The notes under the pieces are model-generated. The model saw only the letters and a list, made by a program, of their open reading frames with translations, made no database searches and had not been told where the DNA came from. This document shows, one piece after another, positions 28,501 to 36,443 of a stretch of 64,000 bases of DNA. The stretch lies in contig NZ_JBLKNW010000002.1 of NCBI RefSeq assembly GCF_051414035.1, positions 930,001-994,000 of the forward strand, in the 5' to 3' direction. The position numbers and the translations under genes were made by a program. Numbering within the stretch: the first letter of the stretch is position 1; each line of letters opens with the position of its first letter. The stretch comes from Halosimplex amylolyticum (lineage in GTDB: Archaea; Halobacteriota; Halobacteria; Halobacteriales; Haloarculaceae).

Positions 28501-29635
28501 CCGACATAACAAGAGCGAGCTCGGGAAGATCCATTCGAGCCCACAGGTGAGTACGAATGTCGAACTCCGTTCGGAAACCGAGCACAACGGGTCGATAACG
28601 CTCGCAGACATCTCCTCAAAGGTGACACTGGACGGAGTCACGTTGAGTATCCGCCCTGCCCAGTCCTGGGGGACGGAGGTGAGTTTCGATCAGCGAGACC
28701 CCTTCGAGGTAGAACTCGATAGCCCGGACGAGAAACTCGGGTTCCAGATAGACACACGTGGCTTAGTGTTTGATCTCGATTCGTTCCTGAAAAGAATCGA
28801 TAATGAGGAGATTCGTTCGCTTGTGGAACGATATCACGAGTTCGAGGAAGTGGATTATGAGTACGTTGCTTACCACACGGCTGCACACTTTTTCCTCCAA
28901 GTAGTCTCGGACGTGAGCGCTGTGAACACGTCGATGCTGTTCTACGGCTTCGACCGCGATGCAGGTGAGGTCTACGTCTTCGAACGTACCGAAGGTGGTC
29001 AGGGAGTTGTCGATCTAGTCTTCGAGGACCTTTCGAATGATCCTGGGACGGTACTCGAAGCAGTTAATCGGGTTGGCTACAACTCACAAGTCATCAACGA
29101 ACGCCTGTGGGCAAGTGAGTCGTTTGTCAACGAACTCTGTAAATCGTCCGCTGAACCGGACGTGAAAGCGGCTGTCACAGCGGCGCTCGACACTCCATTC
29201 CAGTCTGTCGTTAACCGTGTTGTGCAAGAAGTCCTGTCCAGTATCGATAAAGCTGAACAGTTTGCAACCGACGAGGGGATCGATGTCACAAACGCATATC
29301 GGATCAAACAAACAATCGCCCAGAAGCAGATTGCCGGAGTTGCCGAGTTCCCCGAGACCGCCGTCAGTCAACTAGACGTCGACCTCTCCGATATCGACCG
29401 AGCGAAAACAGTGTTTTTCTCGCCAGACATCGACGGTTGCGTGGAGAACCTCCAACTCGGGGAATGTATCGCTGCGACAGACCAGAGTGACTCCCTCAGT
29501 TACGTCCTACTGGAGGCCCTTCGCGAAGAGATTATGGAGACTGTTCCCAGGGAACAGTCAAGTACCGAGCTGTTCGACCGGGAACTCCCTCCGGCAGGTG
29601 AATTCAATGACAAGAGCATTTTCCTTACCTTCTAG
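25505..29635 (+). CDS. dpdJ: DUF1998-type SF2 helicase of the Dpd restriction operon (DpdJ-like)
   Basis: Up to 1376 residues. Walker A is APTGFGKTE near 124, DExH box DEVH near 300, motif III GSSAT, motif V EVGIDVG near 501 and motif VI QRAGRAARK near 525. A CWCGEE...C insertion lies near 220. The C-terminal domain holds YCPVCYQ and a DUF1998/MZB-like core (HTAAHFFLQVV near 1122, VFERTEGGQG near 1160). The first possible start is TTG at 25505; GTG at 25520 and ATG at 25553 are alternatives, and a 36-nt gap separates it from the previous gene. Placement directly before a PLD nuclease is the dpdJ-dpdK arrangement. DISARM also pairs helicase, DUF1998 and PLD proteins, but no methylase gene is present here. 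Confidence 0.72.
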   Translation: MNNEPVDQVVSLPLPLMQFVDRHTKPSRLSDDTQPLINAILHNRRIFRGGQDDAPFVTEALKYRRERQKRRQTSPYTGSDEFVQEIIDLFGFDPLDFQVESWQTVDELDRKRRESNQNKAAVFSAPTGFGKTEAFLGPLYQLLREGRQESTAIVYPSRALLRDQLKRVLKHIYQINADTEDTLSVGVYVGGSPYKIKDVEGDRTFFTSGSGRPRFKLANCWCGEEGNPNAFEYHGTSQSYTLRCEANPDHSFTDRELVLSRHDMVFNNQPDIVLTTLESLEGFALKPHYSLVDNFETIVLDEVHMNTQIRGAHAAKIIQNINDITEQPILWLGSSATIDDAARFGKRLFGVSNEDIRTVEPGASDFDNDHDDYEHYYFMLAAPDGPGASSMSIQQHLLLGHSLLEQSSGERGKMLSFIDSISQINQKYTQLLDADHNRELWRYHLGDGDDGTVEDWAAVAKAMDHRFLDEHLSFLPVSAEHGLDSGDLGTSDVLLSTSFLEVGIDVGEIKTITQYRTPWDLSSFKQRAGRAARKEGMDAHIAVMLSSLTGDSNMFYRADRFLDSNIRTPLKTDNDVIEWIHSRFREYYEISFEISDKPSLQLRDPGEQFLDEYLGDRLGFDVYRDLLLSPDEFFDEAFGIEVASHPLLSETLVDEARTSLRSHLEEQRETFEEIESFFELDDGNVVRGEETINTYIHKVQEQVLDLINAFFGQVSGYENELEALGENGYAEQVTSLETSLTDLREAAAEIPEGDTQTKIHHFDSLLASLFSLTGPLMRFRTRVDRAADRSIPQVRTDRLNDVQGAVVQLYNLSDDERIKGYYRTQKRIHYLIEVLDEIEQYVGFNNPHLSLYAVKHLLRGAYYFDQYLGVEDRSLGEVWYIPQNYFGGSGRFFSVFNPDSGDSTDESIDSIVSTYTPYRSEYQSKTNQMYAFLPRTRVTEDGVELDYSQHVSGEIKDGILVPDSIELSAMADLSEDSAMNIVRYCPVCYQVITGIDSCLRHNKSELGKIHSSPQVSTNVELRSETEHNGSITLADISSKVTLDGVTLSIRPAQSWGTEVSFDQRDPFEVELDSPDEKLGFQIDTRGLVFDLDSFLKRIDNEEIRSLVERYHEFEEVDYEYVAYHTAAHFFLQVVSDVSAVNTSMLFYGFDRDAGEVYVFERTEGGQGVVDLVFEDLSNDPGTVLEAVNRVGYNSQVINERLWASESFVNELCKSSAEPDVKAAVTAALDTPFQSVVNRVVQEVLSSIDKAEQFATDEGIDVTNAYRIKQTIAQKQIAGVAEFPETAVSQLDVDLSDIDRAKTVFFSPDIDGCVENLQLGECIAATDQSDSLSYVLLEALREEIMETVPREQSSTELFDRELPPAGEFNDKSIFLTF

Positions 29636-30050
29636 GAGCCTCTCGTACTTTATTGGATTCACTTTGCTGCATTGCGACCCGGTCGTAATTGTGTCGCCCT
29701 GGCTGAGCGACGTTTCGCTCCGTTTCCCGGTCAATGACCGGTTTGATTCCCGGGAAATCTCACTCGTCGAATCGCTGAAGACCCTCTCCGAGAAGGAGAT
29801 ACACCTCATCGTCCGTTCTAGGGAATCACACAACGACTACATCAAGCGAAGACTCCCTGAGCACGTCCACCTGCAGGAGATCGACGGCCTTCACGCTAAG
29901 GCCGTTGTCTCGGATTCGTTCGTCTATCTCGGCTCGGCAAATATCACCCATGGGGGCCTCATCCTTAACCGGGAACTCTGTGAGGTGATCGAGAATGAGT
30001 ACGACTCGGCAGCCGAGTACGTAAACCGGAGACTCGATCTTACTCTCTGA
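29607..30050 (+). CDS. dpdK: Phospholipase D-superfamily nuclease (DpdK-like)
   Basis: A 147-residue protein with a single HKD-type motif: LHAKAVVSDSFVYLGSANIT (His-x-Lys then Asp/Ser and the downstream GSANIT Asn), about residues 96-115. One copy implies that an active site forms by dimerisation, as in Nuc-type and DpdK/DrmC-like nucleases. An N-terminal strand VVIVSPWLSDV is typical of the fold. I chose ATG 29607, which overlaps the helicase gene by 29 nt; the longer frame from 29487 is antisense-like. It is the last gene of the operon and the best candidate for the DNA-cleaving subunit of the restriction arm. Confidence 0.78.
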   Translation: MTRAFSLPSRSLSYFIGFTLLHCDPVVIVSPWLSDVSLRFPVNDRFDSREISLVESLKTLSEKEIHLIVRSRESHNDYIKRRLPEHVHLQEIDGLHAKAVVSDSFVYLGSANITHGGLILNRELCEVIENEYDSAAEYVNRRLDLTL

Positions 30051-30140
30051 GTCTCCGTTCGGACATAGTGAAAGTATTTTTACTGATTTTGGTTGTTATT
30101 TCATTCCCATATACCAATTCTAACCGCGCCTGGCATGTCG

Positions 30141-30150
30141 ATTTAAGTAT
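30141..30150 (+). promoter_or_regulatory. TATA box before the nuclease-helicase gene
   Basis: ATTTAAGTAT is centred 27 nt before an ATG at 30173. That ATG opens a 38-codon frame ending at 30289, not the large downstream frame, which raises a start or frameshift question for the nuclease-helicase gene. The box separates this gene from the operon ending at 30050. Confidence 0.5.
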
Positions 30151-30197
30151 GGTGGTAATCCATGGGGTAGTGATGAGCACGGATCTATCTCGATGTC

Positions 30198-33100
30198 TTG
30201 CCGAAGATAATCACACTCCGGTTGGAGCACATATATTCTTCAAACCAGAGGGATGGCGGCACGCGATCGTGCATTCAGAGGGCGTATGAAGACGGCCAGG
30301 GTTACGAGTTCGAGTTTCCAGAAACCAATCCAGTTTACACCCGATACATGACCAAAGCCCAGCGAACCCCTGTCAGTCCGAGTGCCATCGCACAGTTCTA
30401 CAAGCTCCAGCAGTGCCCGATGTATCTGTATCATCGATACGTTGACGAGAATCTTGGTTCCATCTCCGACGTCTCGCTGAGCCCCCTTCTCGCTGCAACC
30501 GGCGAAGCGTTCGAAGCCGGACAATTACGTCAGCTTCTCGACGCGGACGTCTACAGCATCGGCCCAGCCGATGAGGATCATCGGTTCGACGAACACTGGA
30601 GCGGCGACGCCGAGACTGATATCGAACGGTTCAGGACCGCTATTGACGAACTCGTGACCGGCGATAGCACGAAGCCAGTCGTATTCTTCCAGCCCCGGAT
30701 CCGGGGGACCATCGGTGCGTGGCCCGTTCGCGGTGATGCAGACGTCGTGATTGCAAGCCCGGATACATCTGTCTCCAGTCCACGCACCGTTGAGGTCCGC
30801 GTCGTCGAACTCAAGTCTTCGAGTTCGGTAAAAACCCACCATCAGTTACAGGCGGCGATCTACTCACTGCTACTCGAGTCTATGCTGGAGGAGACAAACG
30901 TGAACGTCACTGCCAGCATAGTCTCACAGGAACCAGAACGGAAGGACCTCGCAGCTCTCGTGACCTCTACTGGCATCCTCGACCTACGGCGTGTCGGCAC
31001 CTTCGACCTCGATACCCGCCAGAACGATATCCAGCTTCTCCTCGAGTCCGGCGGTGCGCTCGACTCGGAACTCCTCGACGGCGATGAGATGCGGGAGTCC
31101 GGGGATCCACCCACCTACCGAATCGATGCCCGCTGTGACGACTGCGCCAAGCAATCGAAGTGTATCGCGTATGCGGTTACAAACCACGAACTTTCCTTGC
31201 TCGGGCTCACTGAGGGCGTACAGGAGTCACTCATCGAGCTGGGCATCGAGGAACTCAACGACCTTGCGACACTCTACGACTGGCCGACCGAGAGTCAGAA
31301 TCGGAGAGCCACCTCATATGTGGATCCGCGCCCGAATGATCCGGAACTCGTCACGCGTGTCCTCCGGGAGACTGAGATATCGAACCTCCGTGATACGGCA
31401 CAGATCGCTCACCGATTCCTCCGACAGATTGACCCTGAGTATGAAGCCCAGTGGGAACAACAAGCCGAACAGGCCGGTCCGTGGGGGGATTACCTCATCG
31501 GTACCGGGCGAAACCTCCCGGATGATGACCCGCCGGATAACTTCAATCCCGATTATCCTCGAAAGTCGCTCGTACGCGTCTATCCCTACGTCCAGTACGA
31601 TTTCGTTCGAAACCGGGTCGTACTTCTCGCAGCGAAGGTGACGTCTAGTCGGCACGAGGGGGACTCCGACGATGGCGTGTTTATCGTAAGCCAACCGGAT
31701 GGGCTTCCGAATCTAAACGACGAACGGAAAGATCAGGAGGAACGTCGATTGATCGAATCCTTCTTCGAGAAACTCTCCACCGCCGTGAACGAGGTTCGCC
31801 CTGACCTCGGCGAGGAAGGGTACAGCGACACGGAAGGGTTCCTCCACGTCTATCCGTACGGTAACTCCCAGCGCCATACACTCATCGACGCTGTAAAGCG
31901 CCATCCCGACTCGGAGGCTGCACAGGCTATTCGGACGCTACTCGGTTATCGTGAAGACATTGATCAGATGGGCGTAAGCGTCCTTCGCGATGAATTTCGC
32001 GACAGACACGCCTTCCGGTACCCCGGGCTGGGGGTCGTCCAAACGGCTGCACAGTTCTACTCGCACAACTCGGACCTCGACTGGGAGGGGCCACGAGATC
32101 AGAGCGAGACCGCGCTGAAGCGAGTGTTTGCGCTCGGCTTTTTCGAGACGACGGTTTCGTACGATTCGATGGGTTCTCGGATTCTCCTCGATTTCGAGGG
32201 CGGCCTGAAGATTGCCTCCGACCACATGAACGATGAGTACCCGATTGTCGGCCGGAATCAGGATACGCTCCCTCTAGAGTATCTCTATGCCACCGACGAG
32301 TTCGACCTGCTGAAGCCGGACCTTGCTGATGACACCGAGATGCGGACCCAGATCGAACGCTACCGTCACCACACTGGCGCGGATTCCCCACGAATTACGC
32401 TGGGCGACATCGAGGACGTGGTTCATGCCATCTGTGATGCGTACGAACACATCGAGCGCGCGGTTCGAGATAAAGACGCGACGATGACGAAGCAGCCGAT
32501 CGAGCTGAAAAACCTCCGACAGAACACACTCGGCGTGTCCGAACTTCAGTCGACCAGTCTCGAGTACCAGGAGCTGGAATTCGGGGCAAATCGACGGAAG
32601 CTGGAGTCGAAATATCGCACGCCGCTCAGCCAACGCACCACCAGTGGCCGCGCTATTCCGTTCGAGGTCACCGAACCGCCCGAAGAAGGCGACGATGAGA
32701 CAGAGGGCCGGATGTGGCTCCGTGGCTCGATACTCCGGTCGCTCGGGGACGATTCACAGAATGGAATTCAATCCGACACACCACTCTCACTCGAGGAGGG
32801 TAGCTTCGTCGTGATGACGGCGCTGAAACGGAACGAGGATGGGACCTTAACCGAGGATGTGACATCTCCAGACCAGATCGCGAATCAGGTCCTGGGACGC
32901 CTCACCGACGTCGACACCGGCGCTGGCACCGTTCGGGTGTCCTTCCTTGGGGCCCAAAACCGGTCTAGGGAGAAGTTCAAGCCGAACCACGTCGGTTGGA
33001 CGAGCGACGAGGACGATCGTTTTGAACGCCAGTACGTTGAGGAAGGAATGAGATTTGTTCTCGATCCGGCCCTTGACGACTTCGTCGCTCACCGGGCGCA

Positions 33101-34778
33101 CGTTGCACTACAGAACGCCAGCCAGAACGATGTCCACAATCGACTGGTGAATCTATACGACGACGAAATTGCGGATGCCCTCCGAAGAGACTCCCCTCAG
33201 TTCGACCCCGATGATGTCCGGTCGTTCCTCGAACAGTTCAACCGGGTAATGCCCGAATCGACGAATCACGACCAAACTCTGTTTGTCTCACAGACCGATC
33301 ATACGGTGGCCGCGCTTCAAGGTCCGCCCGGTACGGGGAAGACCAGGTATGCATCCGCGCCAGCAATTCTTGCACGAGCCGAGGCCGCATCGGGAACGTT
33401 CTCGGGTGTCGCTACGGCTCACTCACACAACGCGGTCGACGAGGTTGCGAGAGCAGTCGCCGACGCTCAGCAACGGCTCGCCGAAGCGAATGTGCTCGAG
33501 GATGCGCTTCTCGTCCGCATACAGCCTGGCGCTCGATCGGACGATCTGCCTGACAACATCCGAGAGTACAGAGCGTATGATGATCGCGAGGAGCTACAAG
33601 AGATCTTCGAGAAATATGTCCTCGCAAACGATGCGCCGGGGCCGCTCATCCTCTTCACGACACCTGTAACACTCCGGAACTTCGTGAACGGCGTGCGCTG
33701 GTCAATCGACGATGATGCGGACTCCGTCGAAGAGTTCATGGCCGATGGTCGTTCGCGACTGTTCGACTTCACCCTCGTTGACGAGGCGAGCATGATGGAT
33801 CTGCCACTGCTGTTTCTCGTCGGTGCATTCCTCGGCCGGGACAAGCAACTGATGCTCATCGGGGACCACCGCCAGATGCAGCCTATCCAAGCACATGATT
33901 GGGAAAGCGAGGATCGCCAGACGATTGAAGAAAACACACCAGCGGTCTCAGCACTGGACTTTGTCCGGTTCCTCCGTGGCGACAAGGACAGTAATTTCGA
34001 ACAGTTCGATCGGGAGCCGCCGACGTGGCCCGAAAAGGACGCAGTGCTCCCGATGGATCAGCTCAAGCTCACCTACCGACTCCCGCCCGCAATGGCCCGT
34101 TTCGAGACGGATCTATTCTACCACCGGGACAACATCACACTTGAATCAGCTGGTTCGGCAGAAACGATCCCAGACGTCAAAGATGGTAATCTTTCTCCCT
34201 GGGTGAATGCCGCACTCGATCCTGAAACACGAATCACCGTCATACTACACGACGATAATGTCTACACGAAGAACAGCCCCGTCGAGGCATACTTGGCTAG
34301 CAAGGTTCTTGATCCACTCCCCCTTGTTGCTGACGAGCCCGAACACGACGAACTCAGCGCGGGTGTCGTTGTCCCCTTCCGCCTGATGCGCCGACGGATG
34401 CAAAATTGCATCGACCTAACTGTCGATACAGTTGAACGATTCCAAGGTGGTGAGCGCGATGTGATGGCACTGGCGATGACTGCCGGCAACCAGGGGTACG
34501 TGAACCAGGTTTCCGAGTTCCTGCTCGACGCGAACCGGTTCAACGTCGGTGCCAGTCGGATGAAGCGGAAGCTCTTCATCGTCGTTTCGAAATCGCTGTT
34601 TCGGGCAGTCAGTAGTGACCCTGAAAAGTACGAACAACAGAAGGCCTGGAAACAGCTCTACCAAAACCTCATTGCAGATCAAGAGCCCGTCGAGACTACC
34701 CAGCTCTCCGGGTCTGATGTCGAGGGACTCGGCGACCGAAAGGTCTCTGTGCAGGTGTACACCGGGTACCAAGACTAA
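30198..34778 (+). CDS. Fe-S RecB-family nuclease fused to superfamily 1 helicase
   Basis: The architecture resembles Dna2/TM0106-type enzymes. Residue numbers count from 30198. An N-terminal Cas4/RecB-like PD-(D/E)xK nuclease has SPSAIAQF, a first Cys near 73 (QQCPMYLYHRY), the acidic DADVVIA and VELKSS near 203, and three more Cys (CDDCAKQSKC, about 313-322), giving the four-Cys set of Fe-S nucleases. A middle RNase-H-like region and disordered part follow, then an SF1 helicase: GPPGTGKTR near 1043, DEASM near 1194, GDHRQMQPI near 1221, QGGERDV near 1417 and NVGASRMKRKL near 1448. It probably unwinds and degrades DNA. The start is unclear: TTG 30198, ATG 30348, or a frameshifted ATG 30173. 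It is transcribed towards the convergent modification genes. Confidence 0.8.
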   Translation: MPKIITLRLEHIYSSNQRDGGTRSCIQRAYEDGQGYEFEFPETNPVYTRYMTKAQRTPVSPSAIAQFYKLQQCPMYLYHRYVDENLGSISDVSLSPLLAATGEAFEAGQLRQLLDADVYSIGPADEDHRFDEHWSGDAETDIERFRTAIDELVTGDSTKPVVFFQPRIRGTIGAWPVRGDADVVIASPDTSVSSPRTVEVRVVELKSSSSVKTHHQLQAAIYSLLLESMLEETNVNVTASIVSQEPERKDLAALVTSTGILDLRRVGTFDLDTRQNDIQLLLESGGALDSELLDGDEMRESGDPPTYRIDARCDDCAKQSKCIAYAVTNHELSLLGLTEGVQESLIELGIEELNDLATLYDWPTESQNRRATSYVDPRPNDPELVTRVLRETEISNLRDTAQIAHRFLRQIDPEYEAQWEQQAEQAGPWGDYLIGTGRNLPDDDPPDNFNPDYPRKSLVRVYPYVQYDFVRNRVVLLAAKVTSSRHEGDSDDGVFIVSQPDGLPNLNDERKDQEERRLIESFFEKLSTAVNEVRPDLGEEGYSDTEGFLHVYPYGNSQRHTLIDAVKRHPDSEAAQAIRTLLGYREDIDQMGVSVLRDEFRDRHAFRYPGLGVVQTAAQFYSHNSDLDWEGPRDQSETALKRVFALGFFETTVSYDSMGSRILLDFEGGLKIASDHMNDEYPIVGRNQDTLPLEYLYATDEFDLLKPDLADDTEMRTQIERYRHHTGADSPRITLGDIEDVVHAICDAYEHIERAVRDKDATMTKQPIELKNLRQNTLGVSELQSTSLEYQELEFGANRRKLESKYRTPLSQRTTSGRAIPFEVTEPPEEGDDETEGRMWLRGSILRSLGDDSQNGIQSDTPLSLEEGSFVVMTALKRNEDGTLTEDVTSPDQIANQVLGRLTDVDTGAGTVRVSFLGAQNRSREKFKPNHVGWTSDEDDRFERQYVEEGMRFVLDPALDDFVAHRAHVALQNASQNDVHNRLVNLYDDEIADALRRDSPQFDPDDVRSFLEQFNRVMPESTNHDQTLFVSQTDHTVAALQGPPGTGKTRYASAPAILARAEAASGTFSGVATAHSHNAVDEVARAVADAQQRLAEANVLEDALLVRIQPGARSDDLPDNIREYRAYDDREELQEIFEKYVLANDAPGPLILFTTPVTLRNFVNGVRWSIDDDADSVEEFMADGRSRLFDFTLVDEASMMDLPLLFLVGAFLGRDKQLMLIGDHRQMQPIQAHDWESEDRQTIEENTPAVSALDFVRFLRGDKDSNFEQFDREPPTWPEKDAVLPMDQLKLTYRLPPAMARFETDLFYHRDNITLESAGSAETIPDVKDGNLSPWVNAALDPETRITVILHDDNVYTKNSPVEAYLASKVLDPLPLVADEPEHDELSAGVVVPFRLMRRRMQNCIDLTVDTVERFQGGERDVMALAMTAGNQGYVNQVSEFLLDANRFNVGASRMKRKLFIVVSKSLFRAVSSDPEKYEQQKAWKQLYQNLIADQEPVETTQLSGSDVEGLGDRKVSVQVYTGYQD

Positions 34779-34885
34779 CGGATACGAGAGGAATACCCGC
34801 GAAAACACAGTCATTCGGACCAGCGCTACCATCCACGATTTATATGATGTGGTACGAGCCGACGAACGTGCTATAGCCCGCGAAA

Positions 34886-36442
34886 TTAATCGAGCCGCGA
34901 ACGAACCTTTATGAAGTGAATATTGTGCTTCTTGCCATTCTCATACGTGATCCGACCGTTGTCGAGATCAAAACTCACCTGCCCATTGTGGTATCCAGTT
35001 CGTTCGATCTCACGGAGTTTGTCCCGGTCGCCAATCTTCCAGCAGATAATCTTACTAATGCTACCAAGCGGTTTATCTTCCTCAAAGTGGTCAGTCAAGC
35101 TCTGGTGGACTGAGCTTCCATAGATATGCCCATTCTGTTCAACAAGGGCGTTCACGTCTGCGCCGAGATCCAAGTCTTCGACCGATATCACCGGCTTCGC
35201 TCCTTCGCGGTTTGAGCGTTCGAGGCCGAGGATTACCTCTGCTTGATTAGAGGCCTTGAACTGGTTACGTTCCCTGACAATCTCTTCACGTTCTTCTATT
35301 GACTGCTGCTGAGACTCGGCTTTTCGATCGAGTTCTGCAACCCGTCGATGATCTAGATACTCCTTGAACCATGGATCCGATCCCACCTTCGACAAGAAAT
35401 GGTTTAATTCGTCGGAGATAGCTTGATATATGGGGCTTGATTTGTTCCGAATCTTCTCCCTGTTGGCTGACAGCTCAATGTCCTGGGAGTTTGCGATAAA
35501 GAAAAAGTGAATGAATTCGTTGTCGTGAGATATCGCTTCATTGAGTCGCTCTACCTTGATATGATCCTTAGCAAGCCAGATACCAAACTGGGCTGAATGG
35601 CGACCATACGTTGGAAGCTCATCACGAGCAGCCTTCCCCCCGATCATCCCGACGACCTCTATCTCCGTCGTGTCCCCATTATCTGCCTCGATTTCGAGCG
35701 TACGAGGTCCGTAGTGCTTACACATCCGCTCTTCCGGGAACTGACCGTCACCTGGTTCTAGATGCTCATCTGGGAACTCTAGTTTATTATTGGTAGTTAA
35801 TTTGTCGCGGGAGTCATCGATCTCCTCGCCGAGTTCAACAGTGATATCTAGCTCGTGGAAATCGTCCGGATAGAAGTGATGCCTCGTTGATCCAGCTAGG
35901 GTTTTCCACTTTAGATAGTGCGCAACCTTGTTATATGTGAGCGATTCAGGAGAAAATCCCTGACCGGATTTGAATCCGATAATTTTGATCTTCGTCCAAT
36001 GTCGATCAGAGGCAACTGAGGATTCACTTACCTCGTATTCAGGAAGAACCCGATCATTGAGTTTCTCCCATGGACGTTCCATCGTCGCATTGAGCGCCGT
36101 CCCGTTTTTTCCAGTATTGACAACTATCCGGTCACTCTTGTAGAATATTTTAGTCCCGTGCCCTTTGTATCCGATGGAGTCGTCTGTTGGATCAGTCTTC
36201 GTGGAGTTCCCAAGGTCAAAGAAAGACTCGAGTTCGGACTTATTCATCCCCCGTCCGTCATCTTCAATTATAATCTCTGAGCCCCTTGGCCGGCTCTTAA
36301 TGCTAATGTTCACCTCGCTAGCTTCCGCATCAAAGCTATTTGAGAGTGATTCCCGGATCACCTCAAGTGGATCCTCGAAATCACTCGCAATTTCTAAAAA
36401 TTCGTTTACCTCGTTGACTTTCGGTTTCTTTGTCTCTTTCAT
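34886..36442 (-). CDS. GHKL (Bergerat-fold) ATPase
   Basis: A 518-residue protein with an N-terminal Hsp90/MutL/MORC-type ATP site: ESLSNSFDA (N box Glu/Asn), EDDGRGM (G1) and GYKGHGTK (G2) in the first 105 residues. A transducer-like second domain and a Glu/Arg-rich coiled coil near 375-410 follow. The closest styles are MORC-like ATPases found in prokaryotic defence loci, which clamp DNA or gate partner enzymes. I use ATG 36442, 1 nt after the stop of the transglycosylase gene, rather than 36460, which would overlap it. It is the last gene of the minus-strand set and has markedly lower GC than the chromosome. A role in sensing or loading for modification or restriction is inferred. Confidence 0.8.
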   Translation of the reverse strand: MKETKKPKVNEVNEFLEIASDFEDPLEVIRESLSNSFDAEASEVNISIKSRPRGSEIIIEDDGRGMNKSELESFFDLGNSTKTDPTDDSIGYKGHGTKIFYKSDRIVVNTGKNGTALNATMERPWEKLNDRVLPEYEVSESSVASDRHWTKIKIIGFKSGQGFSPESLTYNKVAHYLKWKTLAGSTRHHFYPDDFHELDITVELGEEIDDSRDKLTTNNKLEFPDEHLEPGDGQFPEERMCKHYGPRTLEIEADNGDTTEIEVVGMIGGKAARDELPTYGRHSAQFGIWLAKDHIKVERLNEAISHDNEFIHFFFIANSQDIELSANREKIRNKSSPIYQAISDELNHFLSKVGSDPWFKEYLDHRRVAELDRKAESQQQSIEEREEIVRERNQFKASNQAEVILGLERSNREGAKPVISVEDLDLGADVNALVEQNGHIYGSSVHQSLTDHFEEDKPLGSISKIICWKIGDRDKLREIERTGYHNGQVSFDLDNGRITYENGKKHNIHFIKVRSRLD

Positions 36443-36443
36443 G

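Noticed and set aside
15413..30050. The helicase, DUF1998 and PLD genes as a DISARM system.
   Set aside because: There is no DNA methyltransferase in the window, and the ATPase plus coiled-coil genes and the preQ0/TGT genes fit Dpd better.
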